Shown here in pieces: positions 44,830 to 55,682 of a stretch of 64,000 bases of DNA (within the stretch, counting starts at the first letter, position 1; every line of letters begins with the position of its first letter). The position numbers and the translations under genes are program-made. The notes beneath the pieces were generated by a model, which saw only the letters and a program-made list of their open reading frames with translations, did no database searches and was not told the origin of the DNA. This DNA is from Tetragonia tetragonoides (lineage: Eukaryota > Streptophyta > Magnoliopsida > Caryophyllales > Aizoaceae): assembly GCA_038025085.1 (NCBI GenBank), contig CM076152.1:24946001-25010000 (forward strand). The letters run 5' to 3'.

Positions 44830-45401
44830 TTGAGCTTGAGTAAAAGCGAAGTTCAAAGTATTCCGAAGGTGACACGTAGGATGCTGATGTGCACATGGTG
44901 TGTGAGAGTGTACAGTATATATGCATATGAAGACAAACCTGAGTTGGGACAGGATCAAAGCATGCTGAAAATTTCATCTCTGTGAACACAAGAGAAAATA
45001 AAGGTTATGGTAGCAGGAGAGAACACCGATAGTAGATGGTCTAAACGTCTGCTGGGGACCTGTATTCAGAGTGAATGAAAAAGTTAGTAATACTTTGAGA
45101 ATGATCAACGTGGAGTGCTTCGACAAATAGTGACTAAAAACAACTCGGCGGGTGTCGAGATTCCGTTCCTGTACGAGAAACGAAAAATTCAAAGAGACAG
45201 CGCGATTAAAAATAACTGATGTAAATGCGAAATAACACTGGTGAGAGTGAATAGTATAAATGCTTTATCAAGCAAACAGTGACTACACACCACTCGGCGG
45301 ATGCTAAGATTCCGTCCCTGCACAAGAAACGAAAAGGTCGACGAGACAGCGCGATCAAAATGATGGCTGTAAAATGGTTAAAACATATGAACAATTTAAA
45401 T
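44830..45401 (-). other. 3' UTR of element Z, distal part
   Basis: Homologous, in opposite orientation, to 59380-59790 of element Y. No ORF. Confidence 0.65.
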
Positions 45402-45700
45402 GCAATAGTTTAAGCAATCATTGACTGAAACATATAAAAAAAATAATGGACAGTATAACGCAACAGTTTAAGCAATCATTGCCTGACACATAATAAGTAA
45501 CCTCGCAGAAGGAACAGTTTAGCCGCAATAGCTTAAGCGATCATTGACTAACCCCAAATAAGTAACCTCACAGGGGGATAGTTTAACCGCAATAGCTTAA
45601 GCGACCATTGACTATCCCAAAATTTGTGATCTCGCAGGAGGGAAGTTTAACCGCAATAGCTTAAGCGGCCATTGACTGACCCCAAAACTCGTGATATTTG
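45402..45700 (-). repeat. 3' UTR minisatellite of element Z, ~64 bp x 5
   Basis: Units start at 45402, 45460, 45524, 45589 and 45653 (core gcaatagcttaagcgaycat tgact), with spacings 58, 64, 65 and 64. The same array, inverted with the element, is at 59087-59390 in Y. Tandem repeats in the 3' UTR are a known habit of Tat/Ogre elements. Confidence 0.85.
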
Positions 45701-47833
45701 GTAAGGCCGATAGACTTTTCGGGCTTGAAATATTTTTGGACACTCTGGACGGTGAGAGTAGTTACAACATGTATCCGAGTTTCAGTATTTGGGACCTGCA
45801 AAATTAATTGGGTTAGTTTTACCTGAAAATATTTGGTACCGTAAAATGGGCCAACTGTTGAATTTGTATTTGTGGGCTAAAGGGACTCGCTCCTGCGCGC
45901 GTGATACTGATATTTGCCGCGAACCACCTGGAATAACGAACTTTGGACTGGAAAAAGTGGTCATGGGACAGCAAGTGGGGCCCGTAGGTGCAGGGCTATT
46001 GTTGGACGGTTATCTCCATTCTTGGTTGTAGTCGGAAGGTCGCTTCTGGGATTGATTATGTGTTCCGGGCTTGCTGGTTTTGATGGAGAGCCCGTAGACT
46101 CAAACTTGCAGTGGAAATGTGCACATAGGGAAAAGATGCAATAGACATGCCCGACTGACCTTGACAATATGCACAAGACATGACATAGTAATATGTATGG
46201 GGCAAAGGGTATTTGACATGTAAACACACAGGGACTCAAGACACTGAGAAATTATGTACACATGGATGCCTTTGAAGGCGACTCTAGTATTCATGCAAAT
46301 ATGATGTATGCAGACTCTATTGACTCACAACACCATGCAGCCTAGCCTAACATGCACGACTCTCCTATAGGGTCTGAAGAGGGTCTTCATATGGGAAACG
46401 TTTTTGTGATATAAATTTCATTCCTATGGTGATCTTGGCAGAGTATGAGACAAGTGGACAAAATTGGGTGCAGTCAAGGGAGAATCAGCCCCGAGTTTGA
46501 TGTGTGGTTCTTGATGGTTATGTCCTACTCGAGGAGCTATGGGTGTTGATGGTGCGGTACAAAATATCCTAACTTAAGGTATGGGGACGAAATGGACAAA
46601 TTTGAATGTAGCGGACAAGGAACCGACTAATTCTGAAAAAGCCCCCAGTTGGGAAGTCTATGTGCAAGCCTACGAGAAAGGTGATGAGTATCACTCTAGA
46701 TGACTGACCAAAGAGTTCTTAATGAGAAACAATGTTCTAAATCCTCGAAAATTTAGGTTGCCTCAAGATGTTGAATTTGTTTTATATTTTTTTTTTGGTT
46801 GCCCTAACTTTTGCCTAGGCCGCCCTTTCGTGTTTTCAACATACCGTGCTCATTTTTTTTTTTTAGCCTTGGATGAGAATGGTGAAATGGGAAAACTCCT
46901 TATGATCATGTGACAAAGTGGTTGTCGTGGCCGGACTTCCTTGAGGTTTCCTACGTATCCAGTTTGTGGAATCAGGCCAATGTAGTTCAGGACTATACAA
47001 TTGAATGGTCCTACCTCTTAGAGGGCTTTTGGGTTGTAATATCAGGCTGAGTTGAGGTGTCAAAGAAAAGATAAATGCTCAAATAAACCCAATGTAAATC
47101 CCCTCCCTAAAGTATGCTAGATGGTATTGAAGCTTGTGATCTGGGCATGGTGGCTAAGACACCGATGTTTAGTTAAGGCCATTGTTTGGTTGTGCTTGAA
47201 GTGTTTGCACTTTTTTGGATCTTTGATCACTCTCGACTTTTTTTCTCTTTTGGTTTTGTTTTTTAGGTCGGTTCACCTTGCCTAGAAGGTTGCTTCTATT
47301 CCCATGTCGCACACACGCATTCCCCGGGTAAGGATGATGTGGTTAAGAAATGAAAGGCTACGTGTTTAAGGCTCAAAGGGTTGCAAGTGGTAATGATGTA
47401 TAGGGTAGTAAAGGATATTGATGTGAGGTGCCAAATGAATGCCTCCTGTCCTCAGCACGGACGGTTCAACTGTATGCCCTCTATGGGGATGATCATTAGG
47501 GAGTTTTTGTTTGATATTTTCCACAATGAAGGCTTTCTTTTGAATTTTTTTTTTGATTTTTTTATTCCTTCATAGGCAACTTAAGTTCGTCATAGAATTG
47601 AACAAAGAACAATGATGGGAATCAAAATGTACTCTTTATTGAATCGAAGAAAAGCATTATACGAGAAGTAAGATAGACACTATGGACGAATTTAAAAGAC
47701 AAAATAGACATCATTAAACTTGACTGGACTCAACTAGACTTGCACACTAGGAATCTTCGACTCTATTCAACTTCTCGAGAATAGGCTGTTGACAGGGACA
47801 CGAAGGACAACCCCTTGTAGATACTCGCGTTGT
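45701..47833 (-). other. Noncoding interior of element Z
   Basis: About 2.1 kb replacing pol. 45700-46000 matches 58790-59060 of Y. The rest has no recognisable domain in any frame, and no sign of the antisense gene that Y carries. Confidence 0.6.
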
Positions 47834-48790
47834 TCACGACTTAAGTGGATTCTTAAGAAGGTTATCTTCAATTAGGATGCCCACAAAATAGAGCCGGTTG
47901 TAGGAGTCAATTGCATGATACTTGAGGGGTTCCTTGTAAGCAGGTTGCAGGTTCTTGATGAGTTTGCGGATTTGATCAGTTTGCGAAGGTTGCTCAATCA
48001 GTTCTACTATCTTTAGCTTCCAACACCTAAGGAAGGTAGTGAATCCCTCATCTTCTTCTGGCTTGGTGATCTCTAACTCTTGAAGGGTCATATGTAGAGC
48101 AACATTTTCCTTGTAGTGTGCAAGGAAGACTGTAGTGAAATCTGACCAAGTGCGGTAGTCCGCCAAATTCAAGGTGTAGAACCAACGACGAGTTGGGGCG
48201 TCAAGAGTCTGCGGGAATAAGTGAATGTAGATATTTTTGTCAACTCCTCTTAAACCCATGGCAGTAGTGAAGGCTTTGAGGTGGTTTTGTGGATTATAAG
48301 TGCCAGTGAATGTCGGAACCTCGGGCATGGAGAATTTGGCTGGAAGCTTGCACTTGACTTTGGGATTGACTTTACCAACATTAGCATGGTAGTTGGCAAA
48401 CAGGCCGCTGTTTTCGAGCACGTCAATAATCTTAGCCAGCTTGGCATTTGGTCCTTCTTCCCTAGAGTCGGAGTTGGATAGGATTCTTGCTTCATTCTCT
48501 TTCTTTTCTTCCAAATCTTCAATCTTGAGTCGCACCCTTTCTAACTCGATCATGAAATCATCAAGCCTCTCGTCGGTGGTTTTAACCATGGTGAAGTTTG
48601 GGGGTGTCATCGGTGAGGTAAGGGATGTATTGAGTGGTGGCGGGCTTTGTGGTGGTGATGGATTATGGGGTGATGGCCTTTTGGAATGTGGTGGTGTCTT
48701 GGACGCAGCTTGTACACGAACCAATGTGCCGGACGATCGAGCCCAACCTTTGTCACCGTAATTCTTCCTCGACTTGAACACAAGTCTCAA
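47834..48790 (-). CDS. Gag of nonautonomous element Z
   Basis: Uninterrupted 318-codon ORF, the best-preserved Tat gag in the window. A Pro/Ser-rich N-terminus (about residues 30-70), a coiled coil (RLDDFMIELERVRLKIEDLE), then the capsid-like domain (PTFTGTYNPQNHLKAFTTAM, HLFPQTLDAPTRRWFYTLNL, GFTTFLRCWK) and the end YHAIDSYNRLYFVGILIEDN. It lacks the zinc knuckle present in X and Y. An inner ATG (MVKTTDERLDD) is an alternative start matching that used in relatives. It would need a helper element for pol functions. Confidence 0.8.
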   Translation of the reverse strand: MRLVFKSRKNYGDKGWARSSGTLVRVQAASKTPPHSKRPSPHNPSPPQSPPPLNTSLTSPMTPPNFTMVKTTDERLDDFMIELERVRLKIEDLEEKKENEARILSNSDSREEGPNAKLAKIIDVLENSGLFANYHANVGKVNPKVKCKLPAKFSMPEVPTFTGTYNPQNHLKAFTTAMGLRGVDKNIYIHLFPQTLDAPTRRWFYTLNLADYRTWSDFTTVFLAHYKENVALHMTLQELEITKPEEDEGFTTFLRCWKLKIVELIEQPSQTDQIRKLIKNLQPAYKEPLKYHAIDSYNRLYFVGILIEDNLLKNPLKS

Positions 48791-50140
48791 CTTAGAAAGA
48801 CGCCAAAGAAAGGACTTGAAAACAAAGCCTCATGATTTTTAGAAGACCCTCGATAGCTCCTAAGGTGAATGAATCTACGGACGTCTATATAAACTCGAAT
48901 GCATGATGATGACAATTCAATGACAGAGCTACGACAACAATATGCAAGATGCATGACGAACTGATCTTGACATGTATAACAATAAATTGACGCAAAATGA
49001 CCCTAGAAGACTTATAATTGACTCGTCTAAAACTTCTAATGCATGAGACGGAGTGAACAAATGGAGATGTTGATGAATGCAAGACTTGAACTTTTATAAA
49101 AATGCAGATGCAAAACGACGACAACAAAAGTATGACGACTAATTATGAATCCTAGAATGGAGCGTCTAATATTTATAATGTAATGCAATGCAATGAAAAA
49201 AAAAATGACAACCTAAGCCTAAATGCCCGATTATTTCCCCTCATATCAAAGGAAAAATGAAGTCGATGAACGAAAATGAGAAAAATAGAAAACGACGAAC
49301 CATCCTTTTTTTTTTTTTTTCTAGACTAAAAAAAATGGAAAAATGGGATAAATAAACATAAAGAGAACATTTTGGGTTTTTTTTTTTTTTTTTAATTTTC
49401 CAAATTTTTTTTCGTGACATATTTTTAAAGCCACTTTTTGTTTTTTTTTTCCCGAATTTGAATTACATCAAAACAAAAAAAATAAAAAGAAACAAGTGGG
49501 AGAGGGGAATTAGAAAGACAGACTCGTTATTTTTTTTTGGTAAAAGGTCCTAGAAAAGTTGTTCATAACTTTGACGCTATATGAAAATATATCAGCAGGG
49601 AAACGAGTGCTCATTGAATTGAATTCTCGCACTATTTTTGGGCAATATGAACTAGCTAAAAATAAAATAAATGACTCCTAGCACGTAAGTACATGTTGGC
49701 ACATAATCACGATATTCTTGCATTTGGGCAAGCATTAAAACGACATAATTATAGGCAAACATGTGATCAGACATACATTACAACGACACATGCACAACAC
49801 GCAAGCGAATGCACGAATGTAGGCTAGAGGCTTTTGGCTCCTGTGAGGTTACCACGACAAATTACAATTTCCGTTCGGCGGATGGTCGATACATCAATTG
49901 TAATTCTTTTCATCAACAAGGATTGATGTGTCATGGGTGAGGAAGCGTCGATTTACACGATAGGACAACTGTATATTCCTTTAGATATACGGGTTGTCTA
50001 CGAGTTGCGACACAAGCTTCCTCGAGGGTTGATAAGGGTCAAAAATTGTGCCAAAGCACATGCAAATGATGCAAAATATGGAACATGTTATTAAACAATT
50101 AAACAAACTTGACTTTCGAGTCTCACCCTCTTGAATAAAC
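48791..50140 (-). other. Leader of element Z
   Basis: Untranslated, with T/A runs at 49300-49540, similar to the leaders of X and Y. Confidence 0.65.
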
Positions 50141-50158
50141 CCCCAGTGAAGTCACCAC
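50141..50158 (-). promoter_or_regulatory. Primer binding site of element Z
   Basis: Minus strand GTGGTGACTTCACTGGGG, one change (GCG to GTG) from the site in X and Y. Confidence 0.7.
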
Positions 50159-51458
50159 TGTAACGGGATTTCTACGGCCATAGAGTGGGTCCTTATAGAA
50201 AATTTGTAAGTTGGGGGTTTAGATAAGTTCAAGGGACCATCGAGTTAGAAAATCTTTTGTAAAGACTTGAATTGAATAAAAACCATGAAAGGGGACACAA
50301 ATCTGCTATCGGCGTTTATCGAAGGGACAAACCGAAGGGACAATCCAAAGGAACAACCCAATAGCGTGATAAGTGAACTGATCATGTTTTTAGAAAGACT
50401 CCTGCTCATATAGAACATATGAGTACCCAAGAATAGAGGGTTCGGGGGCGAAGGTACGAAGTGGGAAGATGTTAGGCACCCAACACGGCCATTTATGACG
50501 GCTTCTACTAACTCAAGTTTGCTTAATAATTTAAAGACATATTTCCCATGCAAAACCGGATTAACAACCTAGACATAGACTATTGATTAGTTCATCACAA
50601 CCATCAAAATATTTAATTTTTAATCCTTCTTTAGATATGCATTTGATTTGACAAGTTGGGCAGCACAACGACTTATAGAGATAGTATATAGGAAGCGATA
50701 AAAACGTTATTCTAGCATGATATCTACATTATGACTATGGGAAAATAATCAATTAGGCAATTAATTTAATTTGAGCGCTCAGGAATTTGTACCTGAACTG
50801 TAGGCTATATTTGACAATTGAATAGTAAAAATGAAAGAGGGGGAAGCTGGTGGCTGTCAGCTTTCTAGGTGGATGTTTGCCGGGCCATATCTCACTCGTT
50901 TGGGCTCAAAGTTGGATGATTCAAGATGCGTTGAAAAGCTTATTGGGTCTAGCTTCAAATAGATTTGGTTTCAGGCCCAAATATTTTGTGGATCTCTAGA
51001 TATACCCGAAAGAGTAAGCAGAGGTCAGTTTTAGAGTATGCATCAATGTTGGGCTCATAACTCCTTGGTTGGAAATATGGTGTGGGCTCATGATATGTCA
51101 CTGGAATGATATTTGAATAATAAATCCAAAAAGATAAGGCTCACAAAATAATTCAACCAAATGAACTCCCCAGTTGGGCTAGAAACACAGTATATAGTAC
51201 TCGGCTACATCTGTTTTGACGCTTAACTTCGTTTGGCCATAACTCTTAAGTGCGGAATCGTATTTGGACACGGAAGGAAGAAATGGAAAATTCTTTAAAG
51301 GGGCTTTGAAATGAAGTAGAAATGAATCAGTGATCGAGGAAAAACCTGAGACCTTATTTTATCGGTCAATGCAAAAATAGCAGTTCAAGTTAATAAATTA
51401 CTCCTTTCATCATCGGGCTTTTGCGGAGAAATCTGAAGGCGCTTTTTTAGCGTCTACA
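50159..51458 (-). repeat. 5' LTR of element Z (1300 bp)
   Basis: From TGTAGACGC (at 51458) to CCGTTACA (at 50159) on the minus strand. Compared with the 3' LTR it lacks about 330 bp around 50840, including the TATA box and GC palindromes, so it could no longer drive transcription. Confidence 0.85.
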
Positions 51459-51786
51459 CCACCTTCATTGATTGAGGAACCATGTGGTCACCTAGGTCCT
51501 GGGCTATAAAAGGATTTTGCTGCTTCGACCAAAAACAGTATACACAGCTGAACATCTCCATCGGCAACTTCATGAATACCCTCATATGGAGAGGAGACCT
51601 TAAACCCATAATTCCCGCAGACAAACTCCAAGAGATGAACAAAGACCAAGACTCCTACTGCCGCTATCACCAGACCTTTGGCCACTACACGGATCATAGC
51701 ATTCTCCTGAAGGATGATATACAGAAGATCATAGATAGTGGAGAAGTTCCGCCGCCTCTAAAGGAAGAAGAGGAAGCCTGGAATTA
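51459..51786 (+). pseudogene. Gag C-terminus with zinc knuckle (composite Y)
   Basis: Open from about 51482 to TAA at 51784: QYTQLNISIGNFMNTLIWRG, then a knuckle-like CRYHQTFGHYTDHS (final Cys replaced by Ser) and an acidic end. It resembles the gag end of Tat elements other than Y's own gag, which argues that Y right of Z comes from another element. Confidence 0.6.
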
Positions 51787-52139
51787 ATTGGTTACCCGCA
51801 GGAGCTAGAGGAATCGAGTCTTAATCCACAAGTTTTGTCGAGTTAGGGTCCTAGCTAAGTCTTTAGGTTGAGTCTTGAATAAGGGGTGTTCCCCTTTTTA
51901 CTTTCCTTCTAAGTCTAGTTTCTTTTTGACGGGAATTAGAGACCCTCTTCTCTAAAGTCATGTGTGCTTATCTCTTTTTTTAAATTAATAAAAGATCTTC
52001 TTGCTCATTTCTTTCTTTGTTTAGCTATTGATAAATCCAATGAATACAAAGTTACACGAATCATTAACTAATCTATTTAAGCAATGTAAGTAAACTTCGC
52101 AAAGGAAGAACGCAGATTTTCACCTTTACAGGAATTTGA
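51787..52139 (+). other. Spacer before integrase
   Basis: About 350 bp with T-rich stretches. RT and RNase H would be expected here in a full element, but nothing of them is seen. Confidence 0.55.
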
Positions 52140-53465
52140 GTGGCTCAACTCTCTCAACAATGCCACTCCACAAGAAGAAGCGAGCCAGCCTTTTGCAGCA
52201 ACATCGACCCAGAAATGACCATGGCTCCAATCGAAGAGGATCCTTGGTACCAAGACGTCTTCAACTACATCACCAAAGGAATATATCCTGAAAATGCACC
52301 ACTAAGAGCTCAACGGGCCATCCGTCTCTTAGCGGCGCAATACTTAAAATACAAAGGGGTTTTGTACAAAAAATCCCACAACGGGGTCAACCTTAGATGC
52401 ATGAACTCCGAAGAAGCCGCAGAGACTATAGACGAGGAACACAATGGTGTAATGCTCTCCAGAAAGGTTTTATGACTGGGGTACTACTGGACTACTATGG
52501 AAAGGGATTGCTACGACTATGTCAAGAAGTGCAAAAAGTGTCAGATATATGCCAACCTGCAGCATATGCCACCCTCAATGCTCCACAACTTCACATCCCC
52601 TTGGCCATTCTCCGCATGGGGAATAGATATCATTGGTAAGATCACCCCAAAGGGCTCAGGAGGACATGAGTACATCCTAGTAGCCATAGAGTATTTTACC
52701 AAATGGGTCGAAGCCCAATCCTATGCCGTCCTTACCTCCAAACAAGTGTCCAAATTCATAAGGAACAACATCATTTGCCGATGCGGCGTTCCGCATGAAA
52801 TCATCAGTGACCATGGATCCCACTTCAAAGCCAAAACAACCACCCTCCTCAAAAACTACAAAATCCAGCACCACAAATCATCTCCTTACCGTCCCCAATC
52901 CAATGGCGCAGTAGAAGCCGCCAACCAAAACCTCAAGACTATCATTGCAAAGATGGTAGAAAACTACAAAGAATGGCCCATAAAGCTTCCATTTTCCCTT
53001 TAGGGGTATAGGACATCTATAAGATCCTCTACGGGAGCAACACCTTATTCCCTAGTCTATGAAATGGAAGCAGTTCTACCCATAGAAGTCCAACTACCGT
53101 CCATGCGCATAGCCTTAGAAGGAGAAATTCCTGAAACCCAATGGTTACAAGCCCGCTACGAATAGCTCATGTTCACGGATGAAAGACGCCTACGGGCCCT
53201 AGACCATTCCCACATGTACCAACAAAACACATGGCAAGACCATTCAACAAAAAGGTTCGACCTCGAAATTTAAAGGAAGGGGATTTAGTTTGGAAAGAAT
53301 TACGTGCCCCAGTTATCGACTCTAGAGGAAAATTTTGACCCAACTGGTCCGGCCCATTCATCATCAAAGACATTCTATCAAGAGGCGCAGTCAGACTCGT
53401 GGATATCGACGGTAGCGAGTTCAGCCAGCTCACCAATATGGACCAACTGACGAAGTGCTACATTT
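52140..53465 (+). pseudogene. Tat-type integrase
   Basis: N-terminal linker (EDPWYQDVFNYITKGIYP, AIRLLAAQYLKYKGVLYKK), zinc-finger end (CKKCQIYA), and catalytic core with Asp at 52626 (WGIDIIG), Asp at 52809 (ISDHGSHF) and Glu at 52914 (GAVEAANQ), so the DDE triad is kept. Frameshift near 52470, TAG at 53001, and several stops in the C-terminal part ([30 protein letters not shown]). Inactive. The antisense gene block follows 0.3 kb downstream. Confidence 0.82.
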
Positions 53466-53800
53466 AAAAAAAAAAAAAAATCCGAAAATTAAAAAAAAAA
53501 ATTCCGAAAATTAAAAAAAAGAAGACGTACGCAACTTGAACGAACTATGCTGGCCTGATTCCACACTAGACACGTAGGTAACCCTTTTAAGGGGCCCAGC
53601 CAAAATCAATCCAAAATTCCATTCAACTCATTCAAACGGGATAATCTTCATTCAAACTGAAAAACGAATAAGCTTACATTGCAAGAATTAAACTTCCTAA
53701 GGTTAAAAAAATAATAATAATGCAACTATGAGGGTTTAAGCTAAACAAATTCCTATTATTATTTTTTTTAAAACTAGACTTGCTTTCCTAGAAAAATTCT
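53466..53800 (+). other. AT-rich spacer after integrase
   Basis: Contains A runs and two copies of ccgaaaattaaaaaaaa (53481-53520). It separates the converging integrase frame and the antisense genes. No gene. Confidence 0.55.
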
Positions 53801-55123
53801 TTAATCCTTCTTCCCTTTAGATGGCTTCGTTGAAGGGTTCTTCTTTGAAGGACCCTGGCTTGAATACGACCTGTGATCACTTCCTTGAGCTGGGGGATTG
53901 CCTCTTTTCAGTACATGATAGCCTCCCATTTGAGGCCCTTCCTTTCTTTTCTTGATTCCCGTTTTTAAGTCATATCTAGGCTTTAGTTGGTCCCACTCCT
54001 CATGACGAAGGCTTCGTCTCGCTTCTCCATCACTGCAGAAAAGCCAGTTCAGGTAGGTCTCAGAAACTTTGGTTGAGGCAATCACCTGAGGTACAGTCCA
54101 GCGGTCCCGGCTACGTCAATACTTTCCCCACTCAGCAGCAAACTCAGTGGTTAAAGCTACGATATTTGCTCTTGTAGTCTCTTGACGAGGGATGACCTGC
54201 TTTAACCCATATTGCCTCATGACCTTAGAGGGGAGGAAGAAAGTAGTCCTGTACAAACCCAATATGGTAGTATGAAGCGCCAAATTATCACAAGCGACTA
54301 AGGAGGTCAAGTTCCACCAGGACACATGCCAACGGATAACAGGTCCCGTATGAAAAAGGCATCCCATTCAGAAAGAGACTTTTCAGAATATAGCCTTTTC
54401 TTAACCACGAAACTAGCGGCGATATAGGTTTTCTTTGACCAAGTCCGAGGAACCCGAGATAATCTGGCGACTCTATTAACCTCAGATGCTCACATAACCA
54501 AATTTGAAGCAACAGGGGGCTGCCAGAAAAGGGTTCGTGAGGAGAGATTTTCAACCTGTTAAGACTCAAGCCCAGCAATGGTTTCCCCTACCACCAGATG
54601 CAAAGGAGAATGCCCCTCAACCATTTGATTAACCACTCGCAGTAAGGAGGCTCTACCCAAGTTAGGCGATTCTGCATTAGCAAACAATAGGCGGTTTAAC
54701 AGGCAAAGTACAAAAGCATGTCGAGGACAACGTCTGAATATTTCATCCTTTTCAGAAGAGATAGCAAACTTTTCGCAAAGTTGAACCAAGTCCACATCGA
54801 CACCAAGCACCATATTTTTGGCTTCTGCATATGACAAACCTAAGGATTTCCTGTACTGATCCCTAAAACCATCTCTCAAGTAAGGCACAGCTGGGGGAAG
54901 AACATCAGGCATATTAGTAAAGCGCATAGTTCAGAATTACTGAAACGGAAACCATACAGGTCAGGTCCCAATAATTTAGGGCAGATCGAAGAAGGTGCCA
55001 CCAAATTTTGGGTGGTCTCAAAGTCAGCAAGGAAGAAACGTGAAATGGGGCCAATTGAAGTTTATCTTCTACGGTCAAATTCTTGCACCAGGTATCGAAC
55101 AGGTTTTCAAAGGATTTCACCAT
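53801..55123 (-). pseudogene. Antisense extra gene 2 of the Tat element
   Basis: Minus-strand remnant from ATG 55123 (MVKSFENLFDTWCKNLTVED) through WWHLLRSALNYWDL, LSYAEAKNMVLGVDV, CPRHAFVLCLLNRLLFANAE and VVNQMVEGHSPLHLVV to a Lys/Ser-rich end at 53801. The pattern resembles the plant transposon-like proteins found as extra ORFs in Tat elements. Frameshift near 54930 and many stops between 54560 and 54000. No splice sites were resolved with confidence. It lies tail-side of the seven-exon gene in the same orientation. Confidence 0.55.
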
Positions 55124-55682
55124 GGTATAAGTTTGGGGAAAATTTGAGAAAGCTAAGGCCTGAAAAGTGATATAACATCAAGTACTCCGTAAATCCTATT
55201 TATTGGCAAAAACGCGGCCAAAGAAGTCAGAAATCCACAAAAAAGCCCAAACCAGAGCCGTTAGCGACCCTGGTTAGCGCCGCTAGCGGCGCTGACCCTG
55301 GCCTAGTCCGATTTTTCTTCTCGCCCCAAGTCGCCCCATTGGTTCAGTTTACCCAATTTAAGCCCAGTTCGGATACCCGCGCTGAATTACAAAGCCCGAG
55401 ACTCTCTTAGTTTTATCTTTTTCAATTTTTCTTTTTTATTATTTTTCCATATTTTTAGGGGGTATAATATGTGTAAATCTTGCTATTTTCTTGCAAATTT
55501 TTACCCTTTTCTTTATTTTATTACCTAAATTATGGCTTTTTCCTACTGCATAACACATTGCATTTTTAGAGATCAGACGGGAATAACAGAGTAATCATAT
55601 CATATCATACATATCATGAAAATGCATAAAAACAGGAATTCGAAATTTCAAGGCCAATGTCTACAAGGAGATCCAACACTGC
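55124..55682 (-). other. Spacer between the two antisense genes
   Basis: Includes a perfect 18 bp palindrome, agcgccgctagcggcgct (55276-55293), the same GC motif as in the Tat LTRs, about 150 bp upstream of gene 2. The rest is AT-rich. Confidence 0.6.

Larger units (their letters stand above)
43284..51458 (-). mobile_element. Nonautonomous gag-only Tat element Z, complete
   Basis: Minus strand, both LTRs: 5' LTR 50159-51458, 3' LTR 43284-44814. PBS at 50141-50158, leader 48791-50140, an intact gag ORF (47834-48790), then 3 kb without coding capacity, a five-unit tandem repeat (45402-45700) and PPT (44815-44829). No protease, RT or integrase. The structure fits terminal-repeat elements that keep only gag. 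Flanks ccaca (43279-43283) and ccacc (51459-51463) may be a 5 bp duplication with one mismatch. Confidence 0.8.

Noticed and set aside
45402..45700. Regular repeats with spacers as a CRISPR array
   Set aside because: Whole 64 bp units are repeated with no unique spacers, in a eukaryotic retroelement 3' UTR, and the same array recurs at 59087.
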